The notes under the pieces are model-generated. The model was not told where the DNA came from and searched no databases. It worked only from the letters and a program-made list of their open reading frames with translations. Position numbers and translations under genes: made by a program. Below, one piece after another: positions 1-6,850 of a DNA stretch of 7,398 nt (position 1 is its first letter; every line of letters starts with the position of its first letter). Origin of the DNA: Candidatus Gastranaerophilales bacterium (GTDB lineage Bacteria; Cyanobacteriota; Vampirovibrionia; Gastranaerophilales; Gastranaerophilaceae); NCBI GenBank assembly GCA_003150395.1, contig QAMI01000056.1, forward strand, positions 1 to 7,398. The letters are read 5' to 3'.

Positions 1-435
1 GAAGCAAAAAGCAGCCACGGTGCAGTAGGTGTATTTCAATTAATGCCTTCTACAGCAAGAAGAATGGGGCTTAACCCGTATTCTTTGAACGATAATATCC
101 GCGGCGGTATTATGTATTACAAAATGATGTATAAAATGTTCGGCTCAATGGAATTGGCTCTTGCAGCTTACAACGCAGGACCGGGAAATGTGAAAAAATA
201 CAAAGCTGTTCCTCCGTATGCTGAAACTAGACGTTTTGTAAACAAAATTATGACGGATTATCACAATTACAAGAAAAACCCGGATCCGATGATGGTGAAG
301 GCGACTAAACCGGTTACTCCGGCTAAACAAACAGCTCCGGCTGTAAAAACAGAAACGGTTAAACCTGTAAGTGTAGAAGTTGTGGAAGAAACTCCGATAG
401 AATTGAAGATAGAAGCTACTACATTGGCAATTTAG
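1..435 (+). CDS. Lytic transglycosylase, SLT (goose-lysozyme-like) domain, 5'-truncated by the window
   Basis: The frame is open from base 1, and 144 codons precede the TAG at 433-435. The first ATG (base 43) lies inside the conserved domain, so it is not the start. Visible motifs, numbered from base 1, are G7-A-V-G-V-F-Q-L-M-P-S-T-A (the GLMQ-type motif of SLT family 1), A55-A-Y-N-A-G-P-G-N-V, and E75-T-R-R-F-V (the ETxxYV-type motif). In this family the catalytic Glu lies about a dozen residues before the GA of the first motif, so it should be just upstream of the window. Such enzymes cut peptidoglycan glycan strands to leave 1,6-anhydromuramic acid and act in the periplasm or envelope. After about residue 93 the protein becomes a Lys/Thr/Pro/Ala/Val-rich tail of about 50 residues with no recognised domain, perhaps a wall or linker segment. 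The gene converges on the minus-strand peptidase across a shared terminator. Family call is firm; the physiological role is not. Confidence 0.93.
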   Translation, partial: EAKSSHGAVGVFQLMPSTARRMGLNPYSLNDNIRGGIMYYKMMYKMFGSMELALAAYNAGPGNVKKYKAVPPYAETRRFVNKIMTDYHNYKKNPDPMMVKATKPVTPAKQTAPAVKTETVKPVSVEVVEETPIELKIEATTLAI

Positions 436-456
436 TTGAAAGTTAGAATTAAAAGG

Positions 457-480
457 CGGCTTGAAAAAGCCGTTTTTTTT
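457..480 (+). terminator. Intrinsic terminator of the transglycosylase gene, possibly bidirectional
   Basis: A perfect 6-bp stem CGGCTT/AAGCCG (457-462 with 467-472) closes a GAAA tetraloop and is followed by eight T (473-480), 21 bases after the stop codon. On the minus strand the same hairpin is followed by CCTTTTAATT, a weaker U-tract, so it may also stop the convergent peptidase transcript. Confidence 0.88.
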
Positions 481-596
481 AATGTTTATCTTTGAACTTT
501 ATTAACGGGTGTTCAGTCTTGAAAGGTCTAAATAATAATGATGCGTTTGAATTTAAACAGAAAATCAAAGAAAAATTTAAAAAATGAATAAAAAGC

Positions 597-1757
597 TTAT
601 CCTATGTAAGCTGTGTAAAATTGATTCAAAAGTTCCTGACCTTTTATAATTGATTTGTAATCGACGTTTTCTTCTTTGGAATGCATGTTTTGAACGTCTG
701 CAAGTCCGACAAGATAAGGTAAAAACTTTTCACCTTTTGAATTTGTTCTGTTTGCATAAATGTGGGTTTCTGCGCCTGCGTGGAAAGACGAAATCTGAGG
801 GGTCACACCAGATTTTCTTGCTGCCGTCTCAAATAAAATCGGTATGTATTCATCATCCGCTTTCTCAAACGGCGGAAGATGTTCCGCAAATTCAATCGTC
901 GCTTTTGCAACATTCGCATATTGTTTGTTAAAATCGTCTATTTCAAATTTAAATCTTTCCTTCAATTCGTTTTCCATTTCGCGACTGGAGCTTCTGATTG
1001 AATAACTTGCTTCTGCTGTTGTGTTAATTATGTTTGTTACATTTAATTTGCCAGAAGAAATTCCGCCTATATTACATGAAGTGACGACTTCTCCGTCTTT
1101 TGAGTAATAAACACCCTGCGGGAGATTTGAAACAAGGTCTGCAATAAGTTTTGCTGCATTTTCTCGTGTTGTATCTGCAATATCAATGCCGGAATGGCCG
1201 CCTTTAAAACTTTCAATATGAATTTTTACACTTGTATAACTTGCTCCTGAGGTCATAAGCTGCCCAAGGCTGTCGCTGTCAAGAACTAGAACATATTTTG
1301 AATTTAGTTTGTTAAACTCGATATTTCTTATGCCGCTTGCCCCGTTTTCTTCATCTCTTGTGAATACAAGTTCAAGTTCTCCATGGGCAATATCGGATTT
1401 TGCAAGTTTTGATGCAAAATAAAGTGCGTTTGCTAACCCTGCTTTGTCATCGGCTCCGAGAGTTCTGCCTTTAGCTCTTATCAAATCCCCGTCTAAATAT
1501 GTTTCAACAGGACTGTCATCCCCGATTACATCCATATGCGCCGACAGCAGCAAGGATGGCTTTAACTCATCATTCGCAGGAATTCTTATTATAACATTTT
1601 TATAACTGTCAAGCTGGCAATCAAGCGAATTTTCCTTGCAATAATTTTCCAGCCAGGCGATTACTTTTTCTTCGTGCATTGAAGGTGACGGGATTTCCGC
1701 TAAGGTGCAAAAAAGATTGATTAATTCATTTTCATTTCTAATATTATCTATATGCAT
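597..1757 (-). CDS. M20-family metallopeptidase, peptidase T-like (zinc di-/tripeptidase type)
   Basis: The 386-residue length is near the family norm (about 370-410). All landmarks of the di-zinc M20 fold are present: H74-M-D76 in SAHMDV (first metal ligand and helper Asp), D103 in GADDKAG (bridging Asp), E136-E137 in FTRDEENG (general base plus metal ligand), D160 in VLDSD, and H359 in NMHSKEEN (last metal ligand). GGHSG with H188 lies in the inserted dimerisation domain, roughly residues 175-285. LGADDKAG is typical of PepT and YqjE-like proteins, while FHAGAE (325-330) recalls aminoacyl-histidine dipeptidases (PepD, HAGLE), so the exact substrate is open. No signal peptide is seen, so it is probably a cytoplasmic enzyme releasing amino acids from short peptides. 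The ATG at 1757 has AAGGA 7 bases upstream on the coding strand. It follows mutS2 by 97 bases in the same direction with a candidate promoter in the gap. Confidence 0.93.
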   Translation of the reverse strand: MHIDNIRNENELINLFCTLAEIPSPSMHEEKVIAWLENYCKENSLDCQLDSYKNVIIRIPANDELKPSLLLSAHMDVIGDDSPVETYLDGDLIRAKGRTLGADDKAGLANALYFASKLAKSDIAHGELELVFTRDEENGASGIRNIEFNKLNSKYVLVLDSDSLGQLMTSGASYTSVKIHIESFKGGHSGIDIADTTRENAAKLIADLVSNLPQGVYYSKDGEVVTSCNIGGISSGKLNVTNIINTTAEASYSIRSSSREMENELKERFKFEIDDFNKQYANVAKATIEFAEHLPPFEKADDEYIPILFETAARKSGVTPQISSFHAGAETHIYANRTNSKGEKFLPYLVGLADVQNMHSKEENVDYKSIIKGQELLNQFYTAYIG

Positions 1758-1782
1758 AAGGCATTCCTTAAATTAAATTAGT

Positions 1783-1810
1783 TTTTTGTGAAAATATTGT
1801 ATCACGAAAA
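1783..1810. promoter_or_regulatory. 28-bp imperfect dyad over the peptidase -10, candidate operator
   Basis: TTTTTGTGA (1783-1791) and TCACGAAAA (1802-1810) are inverted copies with one mismatch in nine positions, separated by 10 bases that contain the predicted -10 box. This geometry would suit a dimeric repressor. The spacing (GTGA-N10-TCAC) differs from the N6 of classic CRP/FNR sites, so I name no regulator. It is unlikely to be a mutS2 terminator, because on the minus strand the right arm is followed by AAAAACTAA and not by a T run. Confidence 0.4.
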
Positions 1811-1824
1811 TTTTTAAAAATTCA
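1796..1824 (-). promoter_or_regulatory. Candidate sigma70-type promoter for the M20 peptidase (extended -10)
   Basis: On the minus strand TGATACAAT gives an extended -10 (TGn plus TACAAT, hexamer at 1796-1801). A weak -35 TGAATT (1819-1824) lies 17 bases upstream. Predicted transcription would begin near 1789, leaving a leader of about 32 bases with an AAGGA ribosome site. No terminator separates mutS2 from this point, so the peptidase may also receive read-through from mutS2. Confidence 0.5.
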
Positions 1825-1857
1825 TCATTTTCCAGTTTATAAATTATAACTCTAATT

Positions 1858-4233
1858 TTACCTTAAGTCAATAACGCTTATACCATCCCCGCCCTCACCG
1901 TCAGAACCGGGGCGGAAAGTTTTTACATAAGGTGAAGTTTTAAGAAAATCTCTGACTGCAGATTTCAGAGCTCCTGTGCCATGACCGTGAATTACCGAAA
2001 CTTCTGCAAAACCTGCAAGGCTTGCCTGGTCTAAAAATAATTCCAATGCATCAAGTGAATCTTCAACTGTTTTTCCCCGTAAATCAAGACGATTTGAAAC
2101 CTCGGCGCGTCTCAATTCAAATTTTTCAAGATTTACAGGTGTATAACCGGTTGTTTTTTTGTCAAATTTTTTATCATAAGGTGCAAGTTTATCTTTGTCC
2201 ATTTTTGTTTTAATATTTCCCATTTGAACAAAAATCTTACCTTTTTTATCCGGTTTTGAGAGCACTGTGACAGTCTGGTGAAGATCTTTTACTAATAACT
2301 TATCTCCGATTTCGATTTTTTCAAAATCTACGGGCGCGTAATTGTTTTTCTCATCGTATTTGTCGAGTTTTTCATTAAATCCTGCTTCTATTTTTGCGAG
2401 CCTTGAATAAGAGCGGCGTGCAATTTTTTCAGTTTTTTCACGGCGCATCTCATCTAGAATTTCTTTAATTTCAGCACGAACCGACATCATTTCATAGTCA
2501 AATTTTGTTTTAATATTTTTTACTGTTTTTTTCTTGTCTTTTTTGATAGCTTCAAGATTTTCTTCATATTCTTTTTTTAGTTCGTCAGCTTCTTCTTTTG
2601 CTGTTTCTGAGTCTTTAAGGTTGTCTGAAAGTTTTTGCTGAGTTTCCTGCAATTTTTCAACAACAAGAATTGAGGGGTCTTTTTGGTTGATTAGAATTTC
2701 CTTTGCGCGTTCGGTAATCTCTTTTGAAAGACCGAGATTTGCAGAAATCGCGATTGCATTGCTTAAACCTGGAATTCCGATTAAAAGCTTATAGGTCGGC
2801 TTTAGAGAATTCGTATCAAACTCAACCGAGGCATTTTTGAAATACGGATTGGTGTATTCAAGTGCTTTTAATTCGCCGTAATGGGTTGTAATAGTTGAAA
2901 ATACTTCCTTTTCAGCAAGGTTTTCCAAAATTACTTTAGCAAGCACCGAGCCTTCCTGCGGGTCTGTGCCGGCGCAGATTTCATCCAGCAAAACATAAGT
3001 TTCGGCGTCAGATTTTTCTACAATCTCAATAATGTTTTTCATGTGTGATGAAAAAGTTGACAAGCTTTGCAAAATGCTCTGGTCGTCGCCGATGTCTGCA
3101 AAAATTTGTTTAAACGGATAGATTTTTGCCATTGTGCATGGAAGAAATAAGCCGGCTTTTGCCATTAAAAGAAATAAGCCGATTGTTTTTATTGTAACTG
3201 TTTTTCCGCCTGTGTTTGAACCTGTGATGACAATTGACTTGTAATCTTTTCCTATTTCAAAGTCGTTGGATACAATATTTTCAACCGTTCCAATAAGAAG
3301 CGGATGGCGCATGTTTTCAAATTGAACGACTTTTTTCTCTTTTTCAATTTCAGGTTCAATTGCATTAATTCTTGCTGCATATCGTGCTTTTGCAAAGTGA
3401 AAATCAATCTCTGCAAGCGTTCTTTCTGCTATTTTCAAATCCGTCATTTTTTCTTTCACAAGTGAAGACAGTTCAACGAGAATTCGTACCTGTTCTGCGT
3501 GGATTTGCGCCTGAATTTCCCGGATTTTGTTGTTAATCGGCACAAGCGCTTCTGGTTCAATATAAAATGTCTTGTTTGTCGCCGAAACATCATGAACAAT
3601 TCCTTTAATTTTATTTTTTGAAGGCGCTTTTACCTGAAAAACAATTCTGTCATCACGTGTGGTGTAAATATTCTCCTGTAAATGTTTTGAAAATTCTGTT
3701 GAATTAAGCAAATCATTAACTTTGTTCCTGAGATTTTTTTCGTTATCGTTCAGTGACGCCCATAGTCCTTTAAGTTCCGGAGTTGCATCTTTTTTTATTT
3801 CCAGGTTTTCGTCGAAAGTGTCAAAAATTCTTTCTTCTAAATCTCTTGCGGAAAGAAGATTTTCAGAAAGTTCGCGAAGCTGCAGGGTTTTAATTTGTTC
3901 TGAGTTATCCTGAAGAAATTTCTTCACGAGCCTTGATGAACGCATTGTTTTTGCGGCCTCTGTTAATTCTTCTTCAGTTAAGTAGCTTATTTGAGCATTT
4001 TTTTGAATTTTGCTGATATCTGCTACAAATCCGATTGGAATATCAAGTGCAAAATCAAGAAAACTTTTCGCTTCTCTTGTATAATTTAAGGCTTTTGTTA
4101 TGTCTCCGTAAGATGTATAAACAGCTGCATTCAACGCTAAAGCTTTGCTCTGTGATGATTTTGCAAAGAGCGAAACCTTCTCCTGAATTTTATCAAATTC
4201 TAATGTTTTGAGAGTTTTTGACACGATATCCAT
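1858..4233 (-). CDS. mutS2: Endonuclease MutS2 / ribosome-splitting ATPase with C-terminal Smr domain
   Basis: At 791 residues it matches the usual MutS2 length (about 780-790), and the N-terminus (LKTLEFDKI) matches the family start, supporting the ATG at 4233. Order of parts: N-terminal MutS core and clamp helices (1-300); ATPase with Walker A G338-S-N-T-G-G-K-T345, the DDQS...LSTFSSHM segment (383-398), Walker B Y413-V-L-L-D417-E418 followed by ICAGTDP, and the T449-T-H-Y histidine; a long charged coiled coil (about 520-625); a KOW-like linker (about 637-690); and a Smr nuclease domain with L716-D-L-R-G and H749-G-H-G-T-G754. The mismatch-recognition domain of MutS is absent, as usual. In the family, MutS2 limits homologous recombination (Helicobacter, Thermus), and in Bacillus subtilis it splits collided ribosomes. 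Both ATPase and Smr motifs look intact. No Shine-Dalgarno is visible, and a promoter sits directly against the start. Confidence 0.97.
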   Translation of the reverse strand: MDIVSKTLKTLEFDKIQEKVSLFAKSSQSKALALNAAVYTSYGDITKALNYTREAKSFLDFALDIPIGFVADISKIQKNAQISYLTEEELTEAAKTMRSSRLVKKFLQDNSEQIKTLQLRELSENLLSARDLEERIFDTFDENLEIKKDATPELKGLWASLNDNEKNLRNKVNDLLNSTEFSKHLQENIYTTRDDRIVFQVKAPSKNKIKGIVHDVSATNKTFYIEPEALVPINNKIREIQAQIHAEQVRILVELSSLVKEKMTDLKIAERTLAEIDFHFAKARYAARINAIEPEIEKEKKVVQFENMRHPLLIGTVENIVSNDFEIGKDYKSIVITGSNTGGKTVTIKTIGLFLLMAKAGLFLPCTMAKIYPFKQIFADIGDDQSILQSLSTFSSHMKNIIEIVEKSDAETYVLLDEICAGTDPQEGSVLAKVILENLAEKEVFSTITTHYGELKALEYTNPYFKNASVEFDTNSLKPTYKLLIGIPGLSNAIAISANLGLSKEITERAKEILINQKDPSILVVEKLQETQQKLSDNLKDSETAKEEADELKKEYEENLEAIKKDKKKTVKNIKTKFDYEMMSVRAEIKEILDEMRREKTEKIARRSYSRLAKIEAGFNEKLDKYDEKNNYAPVDFEKIEIGDKLLVKDLHQTVTVLSKPDKKGKIFVQMGNIKTKMDKDKLAPYDKKFDKKTTGYTPVNLEKFELRRAEVSNRLDLRGKTVEDSLDALELFLDQASLAGFAEVSVIHGHGTGALKSAVRDFLKTSPYVKTFRPGSDGEGGDGISVIDLR

Positions 4234-4239
4234 ATGGAA

Positions 4240-4267
4240 ATTGTACTATTTCAAGGCGGATTTGCAA
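4240..4267 (-). promoter_or_regulatory. Candidate mutS2 promoter placing +1 at the start codon
   Basis: On the minus strand TTGCAA (4262-4267) is followed by a 16-base spacer and TACAAT (4240-4245). Six bases (TTCCAT) separate the -10 from the mutS2 ATG, so the normal +1 falls on or next to the A of the start codon at 4233. No AGGAGG-like sequence lies upstream of that ATG, which agrees with a leaderless transcript. Confidence 0.6.
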
Positions 4268-4288
4268 GGTGGGGGAGGGGAGAGAAGT
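4253..4288 (-). repeat. Promoter module / inverted-repeat arm A (mutS2 side)
   Basis: Read on the minus strand this arm is ACTTCTC, a C-rich tract (TCCCCTCCCCCACC), TTGCA, AA, then TCCGCCTT. The same ordered blocks occur on the plus strand at 4392-4437. The G-rich plus strand (GG-T-GGGGG-A-GGGG at 4268-4280) is also a possible G-quadruplex former. The arm contains the predicted mutS2 -35. Confidence 0.6.
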
Positions 4289-4391
4289 GAAACGTAAAAA
4301 GTCCATATCCGTATATAAATGCCGCTAAAGTGTTTTCAATATTAGTTATATAAACAACTATGAGTCTATTTATAAATAATTCCCGTATTGA

Positions 4392-4437
4392 ACTTCTCAT
4401 TCATCCTCCCCCCCCCCCCTTGCATTGCCTCCGACTT
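4392..4437 (+). repeat. Promoter module / inverted-repeat arm B (glutamate synthase side)
   Basis: The plus strand reads ACTTCTC, ATTCATCCT, twelve C, TTGCA, TTGCC, then TCCGACTT. The ordered blocks match arm A in inverted orientation; the spacing differs by seven bases before TTGCA and three after it. Ungapped over the TGCA-plus-G-tract core, 15 of 17 positions agree between the arms. The arm contains the predicted -35 of the glutamate synthase gene. Confidence 0.6.
4408..4419. repeat. Homopolymer run of 12 C
   Basis: Twelve uninterrupted C sit directly upstream of the TTGCAT box in an otherwise AT-rich spacer. Tracts of this length are prone to polymerase slippage in bacteria and to length errors in sequencing, so the true length may vary between cells or reads. 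Confidence 0.9.
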
Positions 4438-4448
4438 TTGATTAATAT
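4420..4448 (+). promoter_or_regulatory. Candidate promoter for the glutamate synthase gene
   Basis: TTGCAT (4420-4425), a 17-base spacer and TAATAT (4443-4448) give a plausible sigma70-type promoter, four of six matches in each box. Transcription would start near 4455, leaving a leader of about 38 bases before the ATG at 4493. The C12 tract abuts the -35 on its upstream side. The call is supported mainly by symmetry with the mutS2 promoter; the hexamers alone are only fair. Confidence 0.45.
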
Positions 4449-4492
4449 GTTGGTATTGATAGTAAATTAATAATCGAGAAGAGGGATATAAA

Positions 4493-5863
4493 ATGGCTGT
4501 AGAAAGACAACGTGTAGCAGAACAGGATAAATTACAAAGACGTCACAACTTTGACCCTGTTGAAAGCAATTTGACAGAAGAACAAGTTCAATTGGAAGCT
4601 TCAAGGTGTCTACACTGTAAAAATCCGCAATGCGTAAAAGGATGTCCGGTTAATATCCAAATTCCTGAATTTATTCAAGCAATTAAAGAGGGAAATCTTG
4701 AAAAAGCCGGTGAAATTATCCGTCAAACAAGCATGCTGCCTTCTGTCTGCGGCCGAGTATGTCCGCAGGAACGCCAATGTGAAGGTAAATGTATTCTCGG
4801 AATTAAAGGTGAACCGGTTGCAATCGGTGCATTAGAAAGATATGTCGGCGACAATACAAAAGCTGATATGCCGGAAATTAAACCCTCAGGCAAAAAAGTT
4901 GCAGTTGTCGGTTCAGGCTGTGCCGGAATTACTGCCGCTGCTGATTTAAGAAAAGACGGTCATGAAGTTGTTGTTTTTGAAGCCTTGCATGAACTGGGCG
5001 GCGTTCTTCGTTACGGGATTCCCCCTTTCAGGCTTCCGCGTACTGTTTTGGATAGAGAGATTACAAACCTTAAAGCAATGGGAGTTAAATTCCATACAAA
5101 CGTAATTGTCGGAAAATCTATAACTTTGAAACAATTAAAAGAAGACGGTTTTGATGCCATATTTATCTGTTCCGGCGCCGGTTTGCCTAAAATGCTTCAC
5201 GTTCCCGGTGAAAATTTAAACGGAGTATTTTCAGCAAACGAATTTCTCACACGCGTAAACTTGATGCATGCAGGTCAGCCTAACAGCCCTACGCCTTTGA
5301 AAGTCGGCAAAAAAGCTGCGATTTTTGGCGGCGGAAATGTTGCGATGGATGCAGCTAGAACTGCTGTGCGTGTTGGGTTTGAAGAAGTTTATATTATTTA
5401 CAGAAGAACCGAAAAAGAACTTCCTGCACGTTTGGAAGAAATTCGTCATGCAAAAGAAGAAGGTGTTATATTTAAATTCCTCTATGCTCCAAAAGAAATC
5501 TTAGGCGAAGATGGTTATGTTAAGGCTGTTGAACTTGAGGTTATGGAACTTGGCGAACCCGATGAAAGCGGACGCCGCAAGCCTGTTTCAACCGGCAAAT
5601 TTGAAACAATGGATTTAGACACTGTAATTGTTGCTCTTGGTACAGGCCCGAACCCTATTATTCAGCGTTCTGCTGAAGCTGAAGGTTTGGAAATCCTTAC
5701 TGACAAACGCGGTTATATCACTGTTGATTGTGATACACGTTGTACAAATATTCCGACAGTTTACGCAGGCGGTGACGTTGCGCCGGTTGGCGAATCAAAC
5801 GCAATTAACGCAATGGGAGCAGGTAAAAAAGCCGCAAAAGCTATTAATGAATTGCTCAAGTAA
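4493..5863 (+). CDS. gltA: NADPH-dependent glutamate synthase, homotetrameric / small-subunit (GltD, NfnB-like) type
   Basis: The 456-residue protein has the complete architecture. An N-terminal Fe-S domain carries C39-x2-C42-x4-C47-x3-C51-P and C86-x3-C90-x5-C96-x3-C100. A FAD Rossmann fold begins at V139-G-S-G-C-A-G145. An inserted NADPH-binding Rossmann fold carries G279-G-G-N-V-A-M-D286 and YRRTEKELPAR (303-313; R304/R305 suit NADPH). ALGTGPNP (381-388) and the closing AGGDV (425-429, D428 contacting FAD) complete the FAD domain. The length and N-terminus resemble the stand-alone GltA family of clostridia, Thermotoga and archaea. Family members move electrons between NADPH and glutamate synthesis, or, as NfnB/SudA with an NfnA partner, bifurcate electrons to ferredoxin. 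Neither the large glutaminase subunit GltB nor NfnA is in this window, so the partner is unknown. GAGGG lies 7 bases before the ATG. C143 replaces the proline usual in GSGPAG. The symbol gltD is also used for this family. Confidence 0.93.
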   Translation: MAVERQRVAEQDKLQRRHNFDPVESNLTEEQVQLEASRCLHCKNPQCVKGCPVNIQIPEFIQAIKEGNLEKAGEIIRQTSMLPSVCGRVCPQERQCEGKCILGIKGEPVAIGALERYVGDNTKADMPEIKPSGKKVAVVGSGCAGITAAADLRKDGHEVVVFEALHELGGVLRYGIPPFRLPRTVLDREITNLKAMGVKFHTNVIVGKSITLKQLKEDGFDAIFICSGAGLPKMLHVPGENLNGVFSANEFLTRVNLMHAGQPNSPTPLKVGKKAAIFGGGNVAMDAARTAVRVGFEEVYIIYRRTEKELPARLEEIRHAKEEGVIFKFLYAPKEILGEDGYVKAVELEVMELGEPDESGRRKPVSTGKFETMDLDTVIVALGTGPNPIIQRSAEAEGLEILTDKRGYITVDCDTRCTNIPTVYAGGDVAPVGESNAINAMGAGKKAAKAINELLK

Positions 5864-5919
5864 AATTTGAGGGTAGATTTCTTACTAATTGTTCCGTTGG
5901 AAATCAATATGAGGAGATA

Positions 5920-6822
5920 ATGAAAACAAAATTCCTGAAAAATATTTTATTAGTAAGCATAACTTTTGGGATGTTTATTTCGCCTTGTCTTGCTTTGGAA
6001 TTGGATTTGTCGGTAGATGAAGAAATCCGCAAGAACTACAATCCTTCAAAACTTGAGCAGCAAAATCTTCCGCCCCTTCCAAAAACTACAGGCTCTCAGT
6101 CCAAAACTATCACAACACAGCCGAGGCCGGCTCAAACTACTATTTCAGCTCCGCCTAAAACTGTTCCGTCAACCTCAGAACCTGTTATTAAAAAGGTTAA
6201 TAAAAATCTTCCCGGCTCAACGCTTACTAAAGATGATTTCACTGCAATCAAGATAAAAAAAGGTACAAAGTTTCGGGTAAAATCAAATGCAATTGTATCT
6301 GATTACCTGCATGAAGGCTCAAAAGTCAGCTTTACTTCATTAACTCCGGTTTATCAAAAATATATCACAATTCCGGCCGGTGCAGTTTTGAGAGCTTCAG
6401 TTAAAGATGTTCATCAGCCTCAGATGACCGGAAACGGTGGTCTGGTTGTGCTTGTACTGGAAAGTATTACTTTTAACGGCAAAACTTATTCCGCTCATGG
6501 CAAAGTTACAAAAGCAAATCATAAAAAGATTTTTGTGAATAATATAAAAGGTAAACGCCAGTACTGGAAAGGCGTTGCAAATCAGATTGATAAAGGTGAA
6601 AATTTTTATAAAAAAACCAGAAAAACCTCCTCTAAGCTTGCTGATAATCCGATAGGCGTTATAATTTCACCGATTCCAACTATTATTGGAATAGCAACTT
6701 ATGGTGTGAATTTGGTGCTTTCTCCGGTTATATCAATTGCTCATAAAGGCGGTCGTATTTCTATTCCGGCAGGCAGCGAATTTGAATTCAAGGTTCAGGA
6801 AAATATATATTTGAGTTTATAA
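5920..6822 (+). CDS. Exported protein of unknown function with Pro-rich linker and two IPAG motifs
   Basis: I do not recognise a family. The 300-residue product begins with a clear signal peptide: basic KTKFLK, a hydrophobic core (about 8-22), and likely cleavage after C23-L-A25. C23 is preceded by I-S-P, a poor lipobox, so a lipoprotein is less likely. Residues 48-100 form a low-complexity Pro/Thr/Ser/Lys-rich linker. The rest looks like a beta-rich domain with two similar motifs, I151-P-A-G-A-V-L-R and I282-P-A-G-S-E-F-E-F. Between them is a basic stretch (about 194-240) and a hydrophobic Gly/Pro/Ile-rich segment (246-275) that could touch or cross a membrane. IPAG plus alternating strands recalls periplasmic or envelope-associated domains, but this is inference. 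The start has GAGGAG only three bases upstream, unusually close. It follows the glutamate synthase by 56 bases with no clear terminator or promoter, so co-transcription is likely. Confidence 0.85.
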   Translation: MKTKFLKNILLVSITFGMFISPCLALELDLSVDEEIRKNYNPSKLEQQNLPPLPKTTGSQSKTITTQPRPAQTTISAPPKTVPSTSEPVIKKVNKNLPGSTLTKDDFTAIKIKKGTKFRVKSNAIVSDYLHEGSKVSFTSLTPVYQKYITIPAGAVLRASVKDVHQPQMTGNGGLVVLVLESITFNGKTYSAHGKVTKANHKKIFVNNIKGKRQYWKGVANQIDKGENFYKKTRKTSSKLADNPIGVIISPIPTIIGIATYGVNLVLSPVISIAHKGGRISIPAGSEFEFKVQENIYLSL

Positions 6823-6850
6823 TTTTGTATAACTTGGATTTAAGATTTCC

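Noticed and set aside
483..587. 34-codon stop-free stretch whose end (NNNDAFEFKQKIKEKFKK) looks protein-like, perhaps a gene remnant.
   Set aside because: No ATG start, no ribosome site, and it lies directly after a terminator. The lysine-rich look follows from the A-rich sequence.
4282..4329. Short frame from GTG 4288 (VKRKKS...) after a purine-rich tract resembling a ribosome site.
   Set aside because: Only 13 codons; the purine tract is the complement of the C-rich promoter module.
4360..4470. 36-codon open frame from ATG at 4360 that reads the C-rich tract as a run of five prolines, ending just before the glutamate synthase ribosome site; it might be a leader peptide.
   Set aside because: No Shine-Dalgarno precedes the ATG, the predicted promoter starts inside the frame, and the sequence is better explained by the promoter module. 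Kept only as a remote possibility.
4446..4492. NtcA-like (GTA-N8-TAC) nitrogen-control site before the glutamate synthase gene.
   Set aside because: No such pair with correct spacing is present.
5876..5905. GATTTC/GAAATC inverted repeat between the glutamate synthase and exported-protein genes, considered as a terminator.
   Set aside because: AT-rich 6-bp stem with an 18-base loop and no T run.
5909..5920. Three-codon minigene ATG-AGG-AGA-TAA overlapping the start of the exported-protein gene.
   Set aside because: AGGAGA is simply the Shine-Dalgarno region, and the ATG just before it has no ribosome site of its own. Coincidence is the simplest reading.
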